A DNA stretch of 9,773 bases from Deltaproteobacteria bacterium RBG_16_54_11 (GTDB lineage Bacteria > Desulfobacterota > B13-G15 > RBG-16-54-18), in the NCBI GenBank assembly GCA_001797905.1, contig MGQS01000021.1, forward strand, positions 1 to 9,773, read 5' to 3'. Within the stretch, counting starts at the first letter, position 1. Each line of letters begins with the position of its first letter. Shown piece after piece: positions 1 to 5,558 of the stretch. The position numbers and the translations under genes are program-made. The notes beneath the pieces were generated by a model that worked only from the letters and a program-made list of their open reading frames with translations, was not told the DNA's origin and did no database searches.

Positions 1-30
1 CCCGCCCTTTCAAGTCAAGTCTCAAGATAG

Positions 31-1566
31 TTAGAGATCATACAGGATTGACAACCCCCCGCCGATGGACCACTCGTTGCGGGTGATCACATCGTCCGGA
101 AAGTCTGGTATCGGAGGAAGCATCGGAGAAAAAGTACTAAATCCTACCCCATGCAGTCCAAGATGGAGCTGTCGGTAGCCCCCACCGATAAAGGGCTCCA
201 GGGTAAGGGGTTTAACCTTCACCGTCCCCCCCAGCGATACCCCGATACCCCAATCGTATCCATGGCCAGGGCCCTCACTGCTAACATCAAAAATACTAAG
301 AAGCGGAGCAATACTAGCAGCACTAGCAAATTTTGCTTCCGGAATTACCCAACCGTAGAATAACTTGAGCCCCACGCGCAAGGTTACTGCCGGTGAGAGA
401 GTGTGCTCACCCGCCAGCCGCAAGAGGAGCTGATGCTCCATAGAATCAGGATAAGTTAAATCCTCCATCAAAAACAGCCCAGGGCCCACACTGCTTACAG
501 TATAGGTGAAATCTTCTTTCCTCTGAAGGTAGTTGTAATAGATACCGGCAGCGATCCTCGTTGCCTTGCCAAACTCCTTGTCCACGCCGCCGCCCACGGT
601 TATCGTTAGATCCCTTACCTCACCCCGGAAGTCAGTGTTGGTGCTGAAGGGCCCATCGAATCCGGACCCAAATCCATTCCTGGTCCTCTGCAGGTAGTCG
701 GCCCGCACTAAGAAGGGGAGAGTGAGATCTGGTGCCAGGGGGTAGCGCAGCCAGAGATCACTCCCGACCTGCCAGCCGTGCACCTCACCATTCGGCTTCC
801 AGGCAGCGACAGGGTTGCCGGGAGGCGATTGTACCTGAAAGTCCCACTCACTGCTATTTGACCCAGGTAAGTAGAAGCCACCCCTGAGGGTGAACTCGAC
901 GTCAAGGGAGCCGATTTTCCCCTCCATGGAACCCTTGAACAAGGCTTCCAGGTAGCTGGAGTTATTGGGGAATGGATAAGGTACACCCAAAGAGTTCAGC
1001 ACTACCTGACTCGCCGAAAAAACATTCATTTCTTGCAGTTCATGGCGATAGGCAAGCTGTGTCTCTGCCCCGAGCTTGAAGCCACCACCTACGGGCAGCC
1101 CGTACAGGACCCTCACGGCAAAGTTATCCAGGTTATTCTCCATTGCTAAGCTAGTTCTCGTCCCCGACATCCCGTCGTAGTCACCCCGCATCCCATCGTA
1201 GGTGAAGAAGAGCCCCATCCTCCCCAACCACAGGGGAAAAGCGGCACCGACCAAGGCATCGTGCCCCAGCTCCTGGCCGGAGACGTCAATCAGTCCTGAA
1301 TTTATCAATACGCCACTTAGGCCAAAAACACTAAAACGATCGTCCCATTTTATCACACCGGTGTAAGTGAAGCGGTAGTCGCCGTAGAACCTCACCCCCT
1401 CGCCATTGGCGATCTTTGCCGGATGTATCAGGTAATCGGACTCATCCACTACCAGGCCAAAGGGGTCGCCCATCCCCCCCATCCTCCCCTGCCAGCCGTA
1501 GGATATCCCCGAAAGGGCAAAGACCAGCACAAAGAGGCCAAGCATAGTTAATAAGACCTTCTTCAT
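31..1566 (-). CDS. Putative outer-membrane beta-barrel protein, family not recognised
   Basis: A 511-residue protein. Residues 1-24 form a typical Sec signal peptide: two lysines after the first Met, a long Leu/Val/Phe core, then SYG before Trp25 as a plausible cleavage site. The mature part is rich in Gly, Tyr, Phe and Trp, with many short stretches of alternating hydrophobic and polar residues and no hydrophobic helix. This fits an outer-membrane barrel of many strands. The chain ends in an amphipathic strand (GGGLSILYDL), although the last residue is Leu rather than the usual Phe or Trp. The segment after the signal (GGMGDPFGLVVDESDYLIHP, about residues 30-49) looks like a family signature, but I cannot name the family. 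AGGGGGT at 1574-1580, 7 bp before the ATG, could be the ribosome binding site. It is monocistronic as far as the window shows. A periplasmic or porin-like role is possible; the substrate is unknown. Confidence 0.75.
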   Translation of the reverse strand: MKKVLLTMLGLFVLVFALSGISYGWQGRMGGMGDPFGLVVDESDYLIHPAKIANGEGVRFYGDYRFTYTGVIKWDDRFSVFGLSGVLINSGLIDVSGQELGHDALVGAAFPLWLGRMGLFFTYDGMRGDYDGMSGTRTSLAMENNLDNFAVRVLYGLPVGGGFKLGAETQLAYRHELQEMNVFSASQVVLNSLGVPYPFPNNSSYLEALFKGSMEGKIGSLDVEFTLRGGFYLPGSNSSEWDFQVQSPPGNPVAAWKPNGEVHGWQVGSDLWLRYPLAPDLTLPFLVRADYLQRTRNGFGSGFDGPFSTNTDFRGEVRDLTITVGGGVDKEFGKATRIAAGIYYNYLQRKEDFTYTVSSVGPGLFLMEDLTYPDSMEHQLLLRLAGEHTLSPAVTLRVGLKLFYGWVIPEAKFASAASIAPLLSIFDVSSEGPGHGYDWGIGVSLGGTVKVKPLTLEPFIGGGYRQLHLGLHGVGFSTFSPMLPPIPDFPDDVITRNEWSIGGGLSILYDL

Positions 1567-1634
1567 AATCCTTACCCCCTTTCTCCCCTCTGATTATTTA
1601 AGAAAATCTTTTCTCTATTCCCTAAGTGCCTCAA

Positions 1635-1664
1635 ACCCTACCAAAGGGGAAAGACGATTGTCAA
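1635..1664 (-). promoter_or_regulatory. Possible sigma70 promoter of the outer-membrane protein gene
   Basis: On the minus strand a perfect -35 hexamer TTGACA (1664-1659) is followed after 18 bp by TAGGGT (1640-1635), which matches the -10 consensus only at T1, A2 and T6. It would give a leader of roughly 60 nt before the ATG at 1566. The rest of the gap 1567-1812 shows no gene. A weak CCCC-TTTTT-AGGG dyad near 1707-1719 has no clear U-tract, so I do not call a terminator. Confidence 0.35.
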
Positions 1665-1812
1665 GGTTTTTTGTAAAGGAAATAGAAGGAGAGGTGGAAC
1701 AAGGTAACCCCTTTTTAGGGATTGAAGTGTATGGGTGAGAGGGGACAGTGGTGGAGGGGAAGATTTGTTACATGTCTATCTTTCAGGGCGATTGATTCGA
1801 TGTCTTAGGAAT

Positions 1813-2565
1813 TCAAGGTTTGGATATCCTCTTCCTCACCTTCTCCCACGAGGGCGTAATGAGGAAGCTTTCATCCATGTTGTCGATCATCCGGTCGAAC
1901 TTATTCATGGGTACCGCAAAGGTAAGCATTTCCTTGGGCACGAAGGGCCGGGCTGAGACGTCGAACATCCCCAGTACTGCCCTGGGGCGCTGCGAATCCC
2001 TTTCAAGATAGGGATACATAACGATGGAGCTGCATCCGGCGCCAAAGGGTGCGATAACGCCGTTCTGCTCGATCTCATCGTAGTTTGCCAGGGTGAAAAG
2101 GCCGGAGAGCTCGTCGGGCTTTGCAAAGAAGATCACGACTGCCGGCTCGTCCGCTGCCTCGAGCATATCCCAGCGCTTGAAGACGATGAAAGCCGCAGGG
2201 GCCTTAAACGGCGGCATCTTCTTCATCATCTCTTTCACCAACTCAGGCGATTTTTTATAGCGCTCGCCTTCGAGCTTCCCGGGGATGCCGCACGAGAGAA
2301 AGTATTCGAACCGCGGCATGATCTTTTCGGAAAAGCCGAGATACCGTTTTCCACCAAAGCACCCGATGGCATTGACGTCAAAACACAACGATTGGCCCTT
2401 GCGCACCTTAGCAAGGGCGCCGATAAAACACTGAAACCCAGAGGCAGGTTTTACTTTCTCGGCACCGCCCTCCTGATCGGTGTAATAGAAGCAGATCGGA
2501 AGTTCTGCGCCGCCAAAATATGTATCCCAGTGCTTGAGAAATTGCTCTTTTATATGGTTATCCAT
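1813..2565 (-). CDS. DUF169 family protein
   Basis: A 250-residue soluble protein that I assign to the DUF169 (COG2043) family, whose function is not established. Supporting features are the LPICFYYTD segment near the N-terminus (22-30), the central Cys-Phe-Gly-Gly-Lys-Arg-Tyr-Leu-Gly-Phe block (69-78), the FLSCGIPG segment (89-96), the GAGCSSIVMYPYLE block (175-188) and a basic WEKVRKRI tail. Cysteines lie at 25, 46, 61, 69, 92 and 178; several sit in the conserved blocks and could bind a metal or cofactor, but that is inference. The start was placed at the ATG of 2565 because a perfect GGAGGT lies 6 bp before it. An upstream in-frame ATG at 2616 has no such site. It lies 68 bp after the VIT gene on the same strand, so it may be co-transcribed with the ferritin/VIT pair. 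Confidence 0.8.
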   Translation of the reverse strand: MDNHIKEQFLKHWDTYFGGAELPICFYYTDQEGGAEKVKPASGFQCFIGALAKVRKGQSLCFDVNAIGCFGGKRYLGFSEKIMPRFEYFLSCGIPGKLEGERYKKSPELVKEMMKKMPPFKAPAAFIVFKRWDMLEAADEPAVVIFFAKPDELSGLFTLANYDEIEQNGVIAPFGAGCSSIVMYPYLERDSQRPRAVLGMFDVSARPFVPKEMLTFAVPMNKFDRMIDNMDESFLITPSWEKVRKRISKP

Positions 2566-2571
2566 CGCACT

Positions 2572-2577
2572 ACCTCC
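2572..2577 (-). promoter_or_regulatory. Ribosome binding site that fixes the DUF169 start
   Basis: GGAGGT on the minus strand, 6 bp before the ATG at 2565-2563. This decides for the shorter 250-residue protein over a 267-residue version starting at 2616. A TATAGT hexamer at about 2591-2596 could be a -10 element for this gene, but I see no convincing -35, so no promoter is called. Confidence 0.7.
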
Positions 2578-2633
2578 GCTCAACGCACTATAATGACATC
2601 TTTGCGTATATGACACAAGGGGTTACAACGCTG

Positions 2634-3110
2634 TTACATATCTATCTTCCAGGTCATTCTCACCACGAAGCCTATCACAAACGTTAAAGCCGCTATGCCG
2701 AGGCTGATTCCCGCCATCTCAAAAAATCTCTTGCTAAAAGAGGTGTCTTTAGCGACAGAGATATAAAAATTGAAGATGAAGATTACGATTACTGCATTGG
2801 CGAGCATAAAAGCGAGGCACACATAATAATTGGCGAAAACCAGGTAGGGAAAGATGAGAAACAAGACCGTGAGGACATACGCTGAGCCGGTGTAGAGCGA
2901 GGCCTTCAGGGGATTTTGCGGACCCTCTTCTGATTTGGTCGACAGATACTCCGAGGCGCCCATCGAGAGCGACGCAGCTATGCCGGTAATAAACCCCACC
3001 ATGGCAATGAGGCGCGTATTTTGCAGGGCAAGGGTGAATCCCGCCAAAGCGCCGGTGAGCTCTACCAGGGCATCGTTCAGGCCTAAGACCATGGAGCCAA
3101 CATATCTCAT
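2634..3110 (-). CDS. VIT1/CCC1-family transporter, membrane half of a split MbfA/erythrin-VIT protein
   Basis: A 158-residue integral membrane protein of the VIT1/CCC1 family (DUF125). These move Fe(II) or Mn(II) across membranes. About five hydrophobic segments are visible (roughly 6-29, 33-52, 70-90, 92-115, 131-152). The family blocks GLNDALVELTGALAGF (10-25) and GIAASLSMGASEYLS (43-57) are intact. The ATG at 3110 overlaps the stop of the upstream ferritin-like gene as ATGA, so translation is probably coupled. There is no independent Shine-Dalgarno of note. In MbfA of rhizobia and in many archaeal and bacterial 'erythrin-VIT' proteins a ferritin-like domain is fused directly to this membrane domain. 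Here the first residues, MRYVGS, correspond to the start of the membrane half. It may be a genuine split or a one-base sequencing error. Direction of transport is not visible; MbfA is known as an iron exporter. Confidence 0.88.
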   Translation of the reverse strand: MRYVGSMVLGLNDALVELTGALAGFTLALQNTRLIAMVGFITGIAASLSMGASEYLSTKSEEGPQNPLKASLYTGSAYVLTVLFLIFPYLVFANYYVCLAFMLANAVIVIFIFNFYISVAKDTSFSKRFFEMAGISLGIAALTFVIGFVVRMTWKIDM

Positions 3111-3514
3111 CCGCTCTCATCGACGAGATCGATGAGCGCCTTTTCGTGCTCCTGTTCATCTTTTTCGATCTGTTTGGCAGCGGGGATATGTTTGGAGATC
3201 TCTCCATAGGTGATCTGCGCCTTTTCTTCACCCCTCTCCATAAGCTTTAAACCAAAGGTAATGCCAAATATTCTTGAAAGAAGATAATATTTCCATATGG
3301 TCCACCCGCAGGGGTTCACATCCTGCTGCGTATATCCCCTCCAGAAATTATAATGTTCCAATTCATCGTAGGCAATGCGTTTAAGGACTCGTTTGTTGTG
3401 GGGGTTCTTTATTGTCCGCGCAAGCTTATCATAAACAAAGTGTTCCGTAATCTCGTTACCTTGAGCAACTAAAACGGCTTTCTCTATTGATTTAGTTAAT
3501 TTCTTATCCTTCAT
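3107..3514 (-). CDS. Ferritin-like (erythrin/rubrerythrin-type) di-iron protein, soluble half of a split MbfA/erythrin-VIT protein
   Basis: A 135-residue, mostly helical protein with the ligands of a di-iron four-helix bundle: Glu21 in NEITEH, Glu51-x-x-His54 in DELEHYNFW, Glu residues around 96-105, and Glu120-x-x-His123 in DEQEHEK. Such domains bind and oxidise Fe(II). There are no CxxC rubredoxin cysteines, so it is not a full rubrerythrin. It ends ...DESG followed by TGA, which overlaps the ATG of the VIT gene by two bases (ATGA). In the usual fused protein this domain runs straight into the membrane domain and would deliver iron to, or sense iron for, the transporter. The ATG at 3514 is preceded by AAGGGG (3532-3527) at a rather long 12-bp spacing. 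It is the first gene after the palindrome-rich gap and has a possible promoter at 3549-3578. Confidence 0.85.
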   Translation of the reverse strand: MKDKKLTKSIEKAVLVAQGNEITEHFVYDKLARTIKNPHNKRVLKRIAYDELEHYNFWRGYTQQDVNPCGWTIWKYYLLSRIFGITFGLKLMERGEEKAQITYGEISKHIPAAKQIEKDEQEHEKALIDLVDESG

Positions 3515-3548
3515 GATGATAATGGACCCCTTACGGCATGCGTTGATG

Positions 3549-3578
3549 ATTTTATGGCAGCAGCAAACATTGCTTCAA
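3549..3578 (-). promoter_or_regulatory. Possible sigma70 promoter of the ferritin/VIT/DUF169 group
   Basis: On the minus strand TTGAAG (3578-3573) and TAAAAT (3554-3549) are separated by 18 bp and match the -35 and -10 consensus at 4/6 and 5/6 positions. Transcription would start near 3542, about 28 nt before the ATG at 3514. No Fur-like 19-bp box could be recognised by eye. Confidence 0.4.
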
Positions 3579-3735
3579 TGATGAGACTGTTTTTGTCTTT
3601 TATGTGCCCGGGTCAGGCAAGCAGGAACCCCCTCACCCTTCCTCTCGCGCCAGGAGACTGCTCCGCAATTCAAATATTTCCTTCGCCCCTGCCGCTGTGC
3701 GGCCCCCTGCCATTCGGATATTTTTATGGATGGGG

Positions 3736-3872
3736 TGTCGCAAGGTGACACATCCCGTATTCTCTGATTTGTGCAAAGCGTCCCGCACTACTTTGTATAA
3801 TGATGCTCCTTTAAATCTTTTAAGGACATCATGCCGCAAGGCGGCAAAATCTGAATGTGTCACTTTGCGACA
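3736..3872. repeat. 137-bp MITE-like unit bounded by 18-bp inverted repeats
   Basis: The left end, read on plus, begins TGTCGCAAGGTGACACAT (3736-3753). The right end, read on minus from 3872, begins TGTCGCAAAGTGACACAT. They agree at 17 of 18 positions. Each end also contains a 15-bp dyad of the form TGTC-N7-GACA (3736-3750 and 3858-3872). The inside holds a further dyad, TGCCGC-AAG-GCGGCA (3832-3846), and no gene. I see no target-site duplication in the flanks. It could be a small non-autonomous mobile repeat, an interspersed palindromic repeat, or simply two operator sites in opposite orientation. Confidence 0.55.
3832..3846. repeat. 15-bp perfect dyad TGCCGC-AAG-GCGGCA
   Basis: Six-base arms with a three-base loop, inside the 137-bp inverted-repeat unit. 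On plus it is followed by AAAAT and on minus by ATGATG, so it is not a rho-independent terminator on either strand. Confidence 0.5.
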
Positions 3873-3915
3873 TCCTGCTTTCCTTAGACTTAAAATTTAA
3901 GGGGCAGGGGCGGGA

Positions 3916-3930
3916 TGTCGAAATGCGACA
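3916..3930. repeat. Third copy of the TGTC-N7-GACA palindrome
   Basis: On minus this copy reads TGTCGCATTTCGACA and continues into TCCCG, like the left end of the 137-bp unit, whose GACAC is followed by ATCCCG. Its centre lies 58 bp from the copy at 3858-3872 and both share the minus orientation of the TGTCGCA half. Three copies in under 200 bp favour a protein-binding site or a repeat family over chance. Confidence 0.5.
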
Positions 3931-3941
3931 GAGCGGGACAC

Positions 3942-3971
3942 CCCTCTCCCCCACACAATTGAGGGAGAGGG
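3942..3971. repeat. Inverted repeat with 9-bp arms (CCCTCTCCC / GGGAGAGGG)
   Basis: The arms 3942-3950 and 3963-3971 pair perfectly around a 12-base spacer. There is no T-run on either side, so it is not a classical intrinsic terminator, although it lies about 50 bp after the stop of the double ferritin-like gene (4024) and could protect that transcript's 3' end. Its C-rich arm resembles the tract at about 3627-3648 and the GC-rich interspersed repeats common in many bacterial genomes. Confidence 0.5.
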
Positions 3972-4023
3972 AATTGATTCAATATGCTTTATTCGTCGGT
4001 CGTGATGCTACTATAGAGAATTA

Positions 4024-4881
4024 CTATTGTTTTTTGATCCAGTCTTTGATCTCTGCTCCCTGATATTCCTCCTGTTGGGCAGTGAGGTCGAGGTTGATTA
4101 CAAGCCCACCATGCTTTTGCGTCTCGCCCTCTTTCTGCAGACGCTGGTGACGTTTGAGGCTGTCCCCGACATCCTCCAGGGCTTTGTTCAAGGCCTGGCC
4201 TGCGGCCTTGCTCATATCCATTTTGCCCGCCTCGAATCTGGGATCCAAGCCGTTCCCCGCCACATCCTCGGCAAAGTGGGCCAGGTGCTTCATCTTTTCC
4301 ATGGCCTGATCCATGAGTTGCCATCCGAGAACCCCGTCTTTTTGAAAGACCCAGGAGTAGCGGATGTGCTGGAGCATCTCCGTAAATTTGGCAGCGATCT
4401 CATTTTGCAGCGTGTCCAAAAACGCCTTGGGCAATTCGGCTTGGCCTCCGGGCGCACCCTTCGCCTCTTCCGGCTTCAACTTGTCGAGCAGCCTCTGGAA
4501 TTTTCTGGCGTGGATGGCAGACTCCCAGGCCTCCCGCTGTAGGACGCGCTTGATGTGGGAATCATCCACCCTGTCCGCCTCGCCATTATAATGGGGTATT
4601 AGCTTTTCTTCGTATGCGACATAGGACTTGAATATCGTCGCCCGATTAGTGGGATCATAGGGATAAGGGGCCGGCTTAAGATTGGGTTCCCCCCCGAGTT
4701 TGCCGATGGCCATCCCGAGCCAATGCATGTGCCACATCTCCTCACGGGCGCGCGAGAGCAGGCTTGCCCCGATAGGCGTATCCTCTCCCTCCAGATAGCC
4801 GTGGATGAGATAGCGCAAGATAGCGGCATGCTCATCATCCATATCGTTGTTCAAAAGATCGATCAATTCCTTTTTTTCCAT
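4024..4881 (-). CDS. Protein with two tandem ferritin-like domains
   Basis: A 285-residue soluble protein. Domain one (about 1-135) carries Asp15-Asp16-Glu17-His18, the motif Glu48-Met-Trp-His51, Glu91/Glu92 and Trp119-Glu120 followed by His124, which together fit the carboxylate/His ligands of a di-iron four-helix bundle. After a Gly/Pro/Ala-rich linker (136-152), domain two (about 153-249) repeats the pattern: Glu161, Glu168 with His172, and Glu195 followed by His199. A polar tail of about 35 residues follows. The family is the bacterioferritin/ferritin-like group; ferroxidase or iron-storage activity is likely but the exact subfamily is not known to me. The start is well supported by GGGAG about 6-7 bp before the ATG and by a promoter just upstream (4913-4940). 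It sits 87 bp after a VIT-family membrane protein, which suggests shared work on iron. Confidence 0.82.
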   Translation of the reverse strand: MEKKELIDLLNNDMDDEHAAILRYLIHGYLEGEDTPIGASLLSRAREEMWHMHWLGMAIGKLGGEPNLKPAPYPYDPTNRATIFKSYVAYEEKLIPHYNGEADRVDDSHIKRVLQREAWESAIHARKFQRLLDKLKPEEAKGAPGGQAELPKAFLDTLQNEIAAKFTEMLQHIRYSWVFQKDGVLGWQLMDQAMEKMKHLAHFAEDVAGNGLDPRFEAGKMDMSKAAGQALNKALEDVGDSLKRHQRLQKEGETQKHGGLVINLDLTAQQEEYQGAEIKDWIKKQ

Positions 4882-4912
4882 AATTTTCTCCCTCTCTTTT
4901 ATAGTTTGTATT

Positions 4913-4940
4913 ATTATACCCCCCCTTTAGCGTTGAACAA
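4913..4940 (-). promoter_or_regulatory. Likely sigma70 promoter of the double ferritin-like gene
   Basis: On minus, TTGTTC (4940-4935) and a perfect -10 TATAAT (4918-4913) are 16 bp apart. The start point would be near 4906, giving a leader of about 25 nt that ends in the gene's good ribosome binding site. The promoter lies wholly in the 87-bp gap after the VIT gene, so the ferritin-like gene can be transcribed on its own. A 19-bp dyad abuts the -35 element. Confidence 0.55.
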
Positions 4941-4941
4941 G

Positions 4942-4960
4942 TCGATGTGCGAAGCATCGA
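4942..4960. repeat. Dyad TCGATG-N7-CATCGA between the VIT stop and the next promoter
   Basis: Six-base perfect arms (4942-4947 and 4955-4960) with a seven-base loop. It starts 8 bp after the stop of the VIT gene, and lies 1 bp upstream of the -35 hexamer of the double ferritin-like gene. The RNA hairpin on minus is followed by CTTGTTC, not a U-tract, so it would be a poor terminator. Its position also fits an operator or activator site. Confidence 0.3.
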
Positions 4961-4968
4961 GCAGGAAC

Positions 4969-5448
4969 TTAACTACAGTATATCCTAACCCAATCACCGA
5001 CATAATGCGTTATAATGATAACCACCACTGCGATTACGAGATGCTCTGCAACCACCTTCAATGGTTTGTCCCCTTGCTCCTTGGCCATATAGAAACTAAA
5101 GAGGCACAACAAGCTCAGGCCGTATAAAACGCTCACGACAATGGCTGTTGAAAGCGAGAACAGAAGCAGAGGGATGATAAATGTCGATGCAAAGATAAAT
5201 TTTGCAAGGAAGGTGGCGATGGTTGCCTCCCATATCTCCAAAGTGGTGTGCTTGTTCTCAGACTCTTCGGAGACGTGGATGCCGAGCGCGTCGGAGAAGG
5301 CATCAGCTATGGCGATGATCAGTATGCCGCCGATCACCACAAGTTTTGAGTTAGTGCCAGCGTGTAAACCAACCATCAATCCGAGGGTAGTTATGGTGGC
5401 GGAGGTCAAGCCGAAGCTCAACCCTGTCTTGATTGAATGTTTAGGCAT
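4969..5448 (-). CDS. VIT-family (CCC1-like) membrane protein
   Basis: A 159-residue membrane protein with about five hydrophobic segments (roughly 8-28, 35-56, 74-97, 99-119, 132-150). The N-terminal GLSFGLTSATITTLGLMVGL block and the second-helix block IADAFSDALGIHVSEESE (46-63), with an acidic loop right after the helix, are the VIT/CCC1 pattern, so Fe(II) or Mn(II) transport is the likely role. It is clearly divergent from the second VIT protein of this window (2634-3110): the signature reads TSATITTLGL in place of GLNDALVELTG, and SDALGIHVSEES in place of SMGASEYLSTKS. There is no soluble ferritin domain on the same chain, but a double ferritin-like protein is encoded next. The ATG at 5448 has a modest GGAAG before it and a strong promoter further upstream. 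Confidence 0.78.
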   Translation of the reverse strand: MPKHSIKTGLSFGLTSATITTLGLMVGLHAGTNSKLVVIGGILIIAIADAFSDALGIHVSEESENKHTTLEIWEATIATFLAKFIFASTFIIPLLLFSLSTAIVVSVLYGLSLLCLFSFYMAKEQGDKPLKVVAEHLVIAVVVIIITHYVGDWVRIYCS

Positions 5449-5486
5449 AATTGACTTCCAACAACGAGAACCTCTGCTAAAAATTT

Positions 5487-5515
5487 ATTATATGGCGTTT
5501 AAAGAGGGTTGTAAA
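5487..5515 (-). promoter_or_regulatory. Strong sigma70-type promoter of the VIT-family gene
   Basis: On minus, TTTACA (5515-5510; 5/6 to consensus) and a perfect TATAAT (5492-5487) are exactly 17 bp apart, followed by an AT-rich stretch. The start point would be near 5480, about 32 nt before the ATG. Lying 44 bp after the kdpD stop, it separates the iron genes from the kdp operon. Confidence 0.65.
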
Positions 5516-5558
5516 GGTGTTTGGGAATGCTTCTTATATTTTCAATGAACCCCTTTTC

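Larger units (their letters stand above)
3515..4023. other. 509-bp gene-free, palindrome-rich region between two ferritin-like genes
   Basis: No credible gene is present. The reading frames on both strands (up to 98 codons) lack ribosome binding sites and encode repeated 'VTLRHP'-like peptides simply because inverted repeats are being translated. What the stretch does hold, from low to high coordinate: the promoter at 3549-3578; a C-rich tract at about 3627-3648; a small GCCGC-TGT-GCGGC dyad at 3691-3703; a 137-bp inverted-repeat-bounded unit at 3736-3872 with an internal dyad at 3832-3846; a third related palindrome at 3916-3930; and a 9-bp-stem hairpin at 3942-3971. No intrinsic terminator with a U-tract was found after the upstream gene that ends at 4024. 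Confidence 0.7.

Noticed and set aside
1700..1725. Intrinsic terminator after the DUF169 gene
   Set aside because: The CCCC-TTTTT-AGGG dyad is only about 4 bp long, imperfect, and not followed by a U-tract.
2749..3231. 160-codon minus-strand frame spanning the ferritin/VIT junction
   Set aside because: It is the third frame across two well-supported genes and its translation is Arg/Pro/Cys-rich without any family similarity.
3772..3787. Possible sigma54 promoter on minus, TGCGGGACGCTTTGCA
   Set aside because: The -12 part TTGCA is good, but the invariant GG of the -24 element is not in register, and one of the three palindromes lies downstream of it. Not enough to call.
3604..3900. 98-codon plus-strand frame and a 76-codon minus-strand frame (3633-3863) in the gene-free region
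   Set aside because: Both mostly translate the inverted repeats, yielding the same 'VTLRHP' peptide from either strand, and neither has a ribosome binding site.
3736..3972. CRISPR array
   Set aside because: The repeats are few, unevenly spaced, in opposite orientations and of palindromic operator/repeat type; there are no regular spacers and no cas genes.
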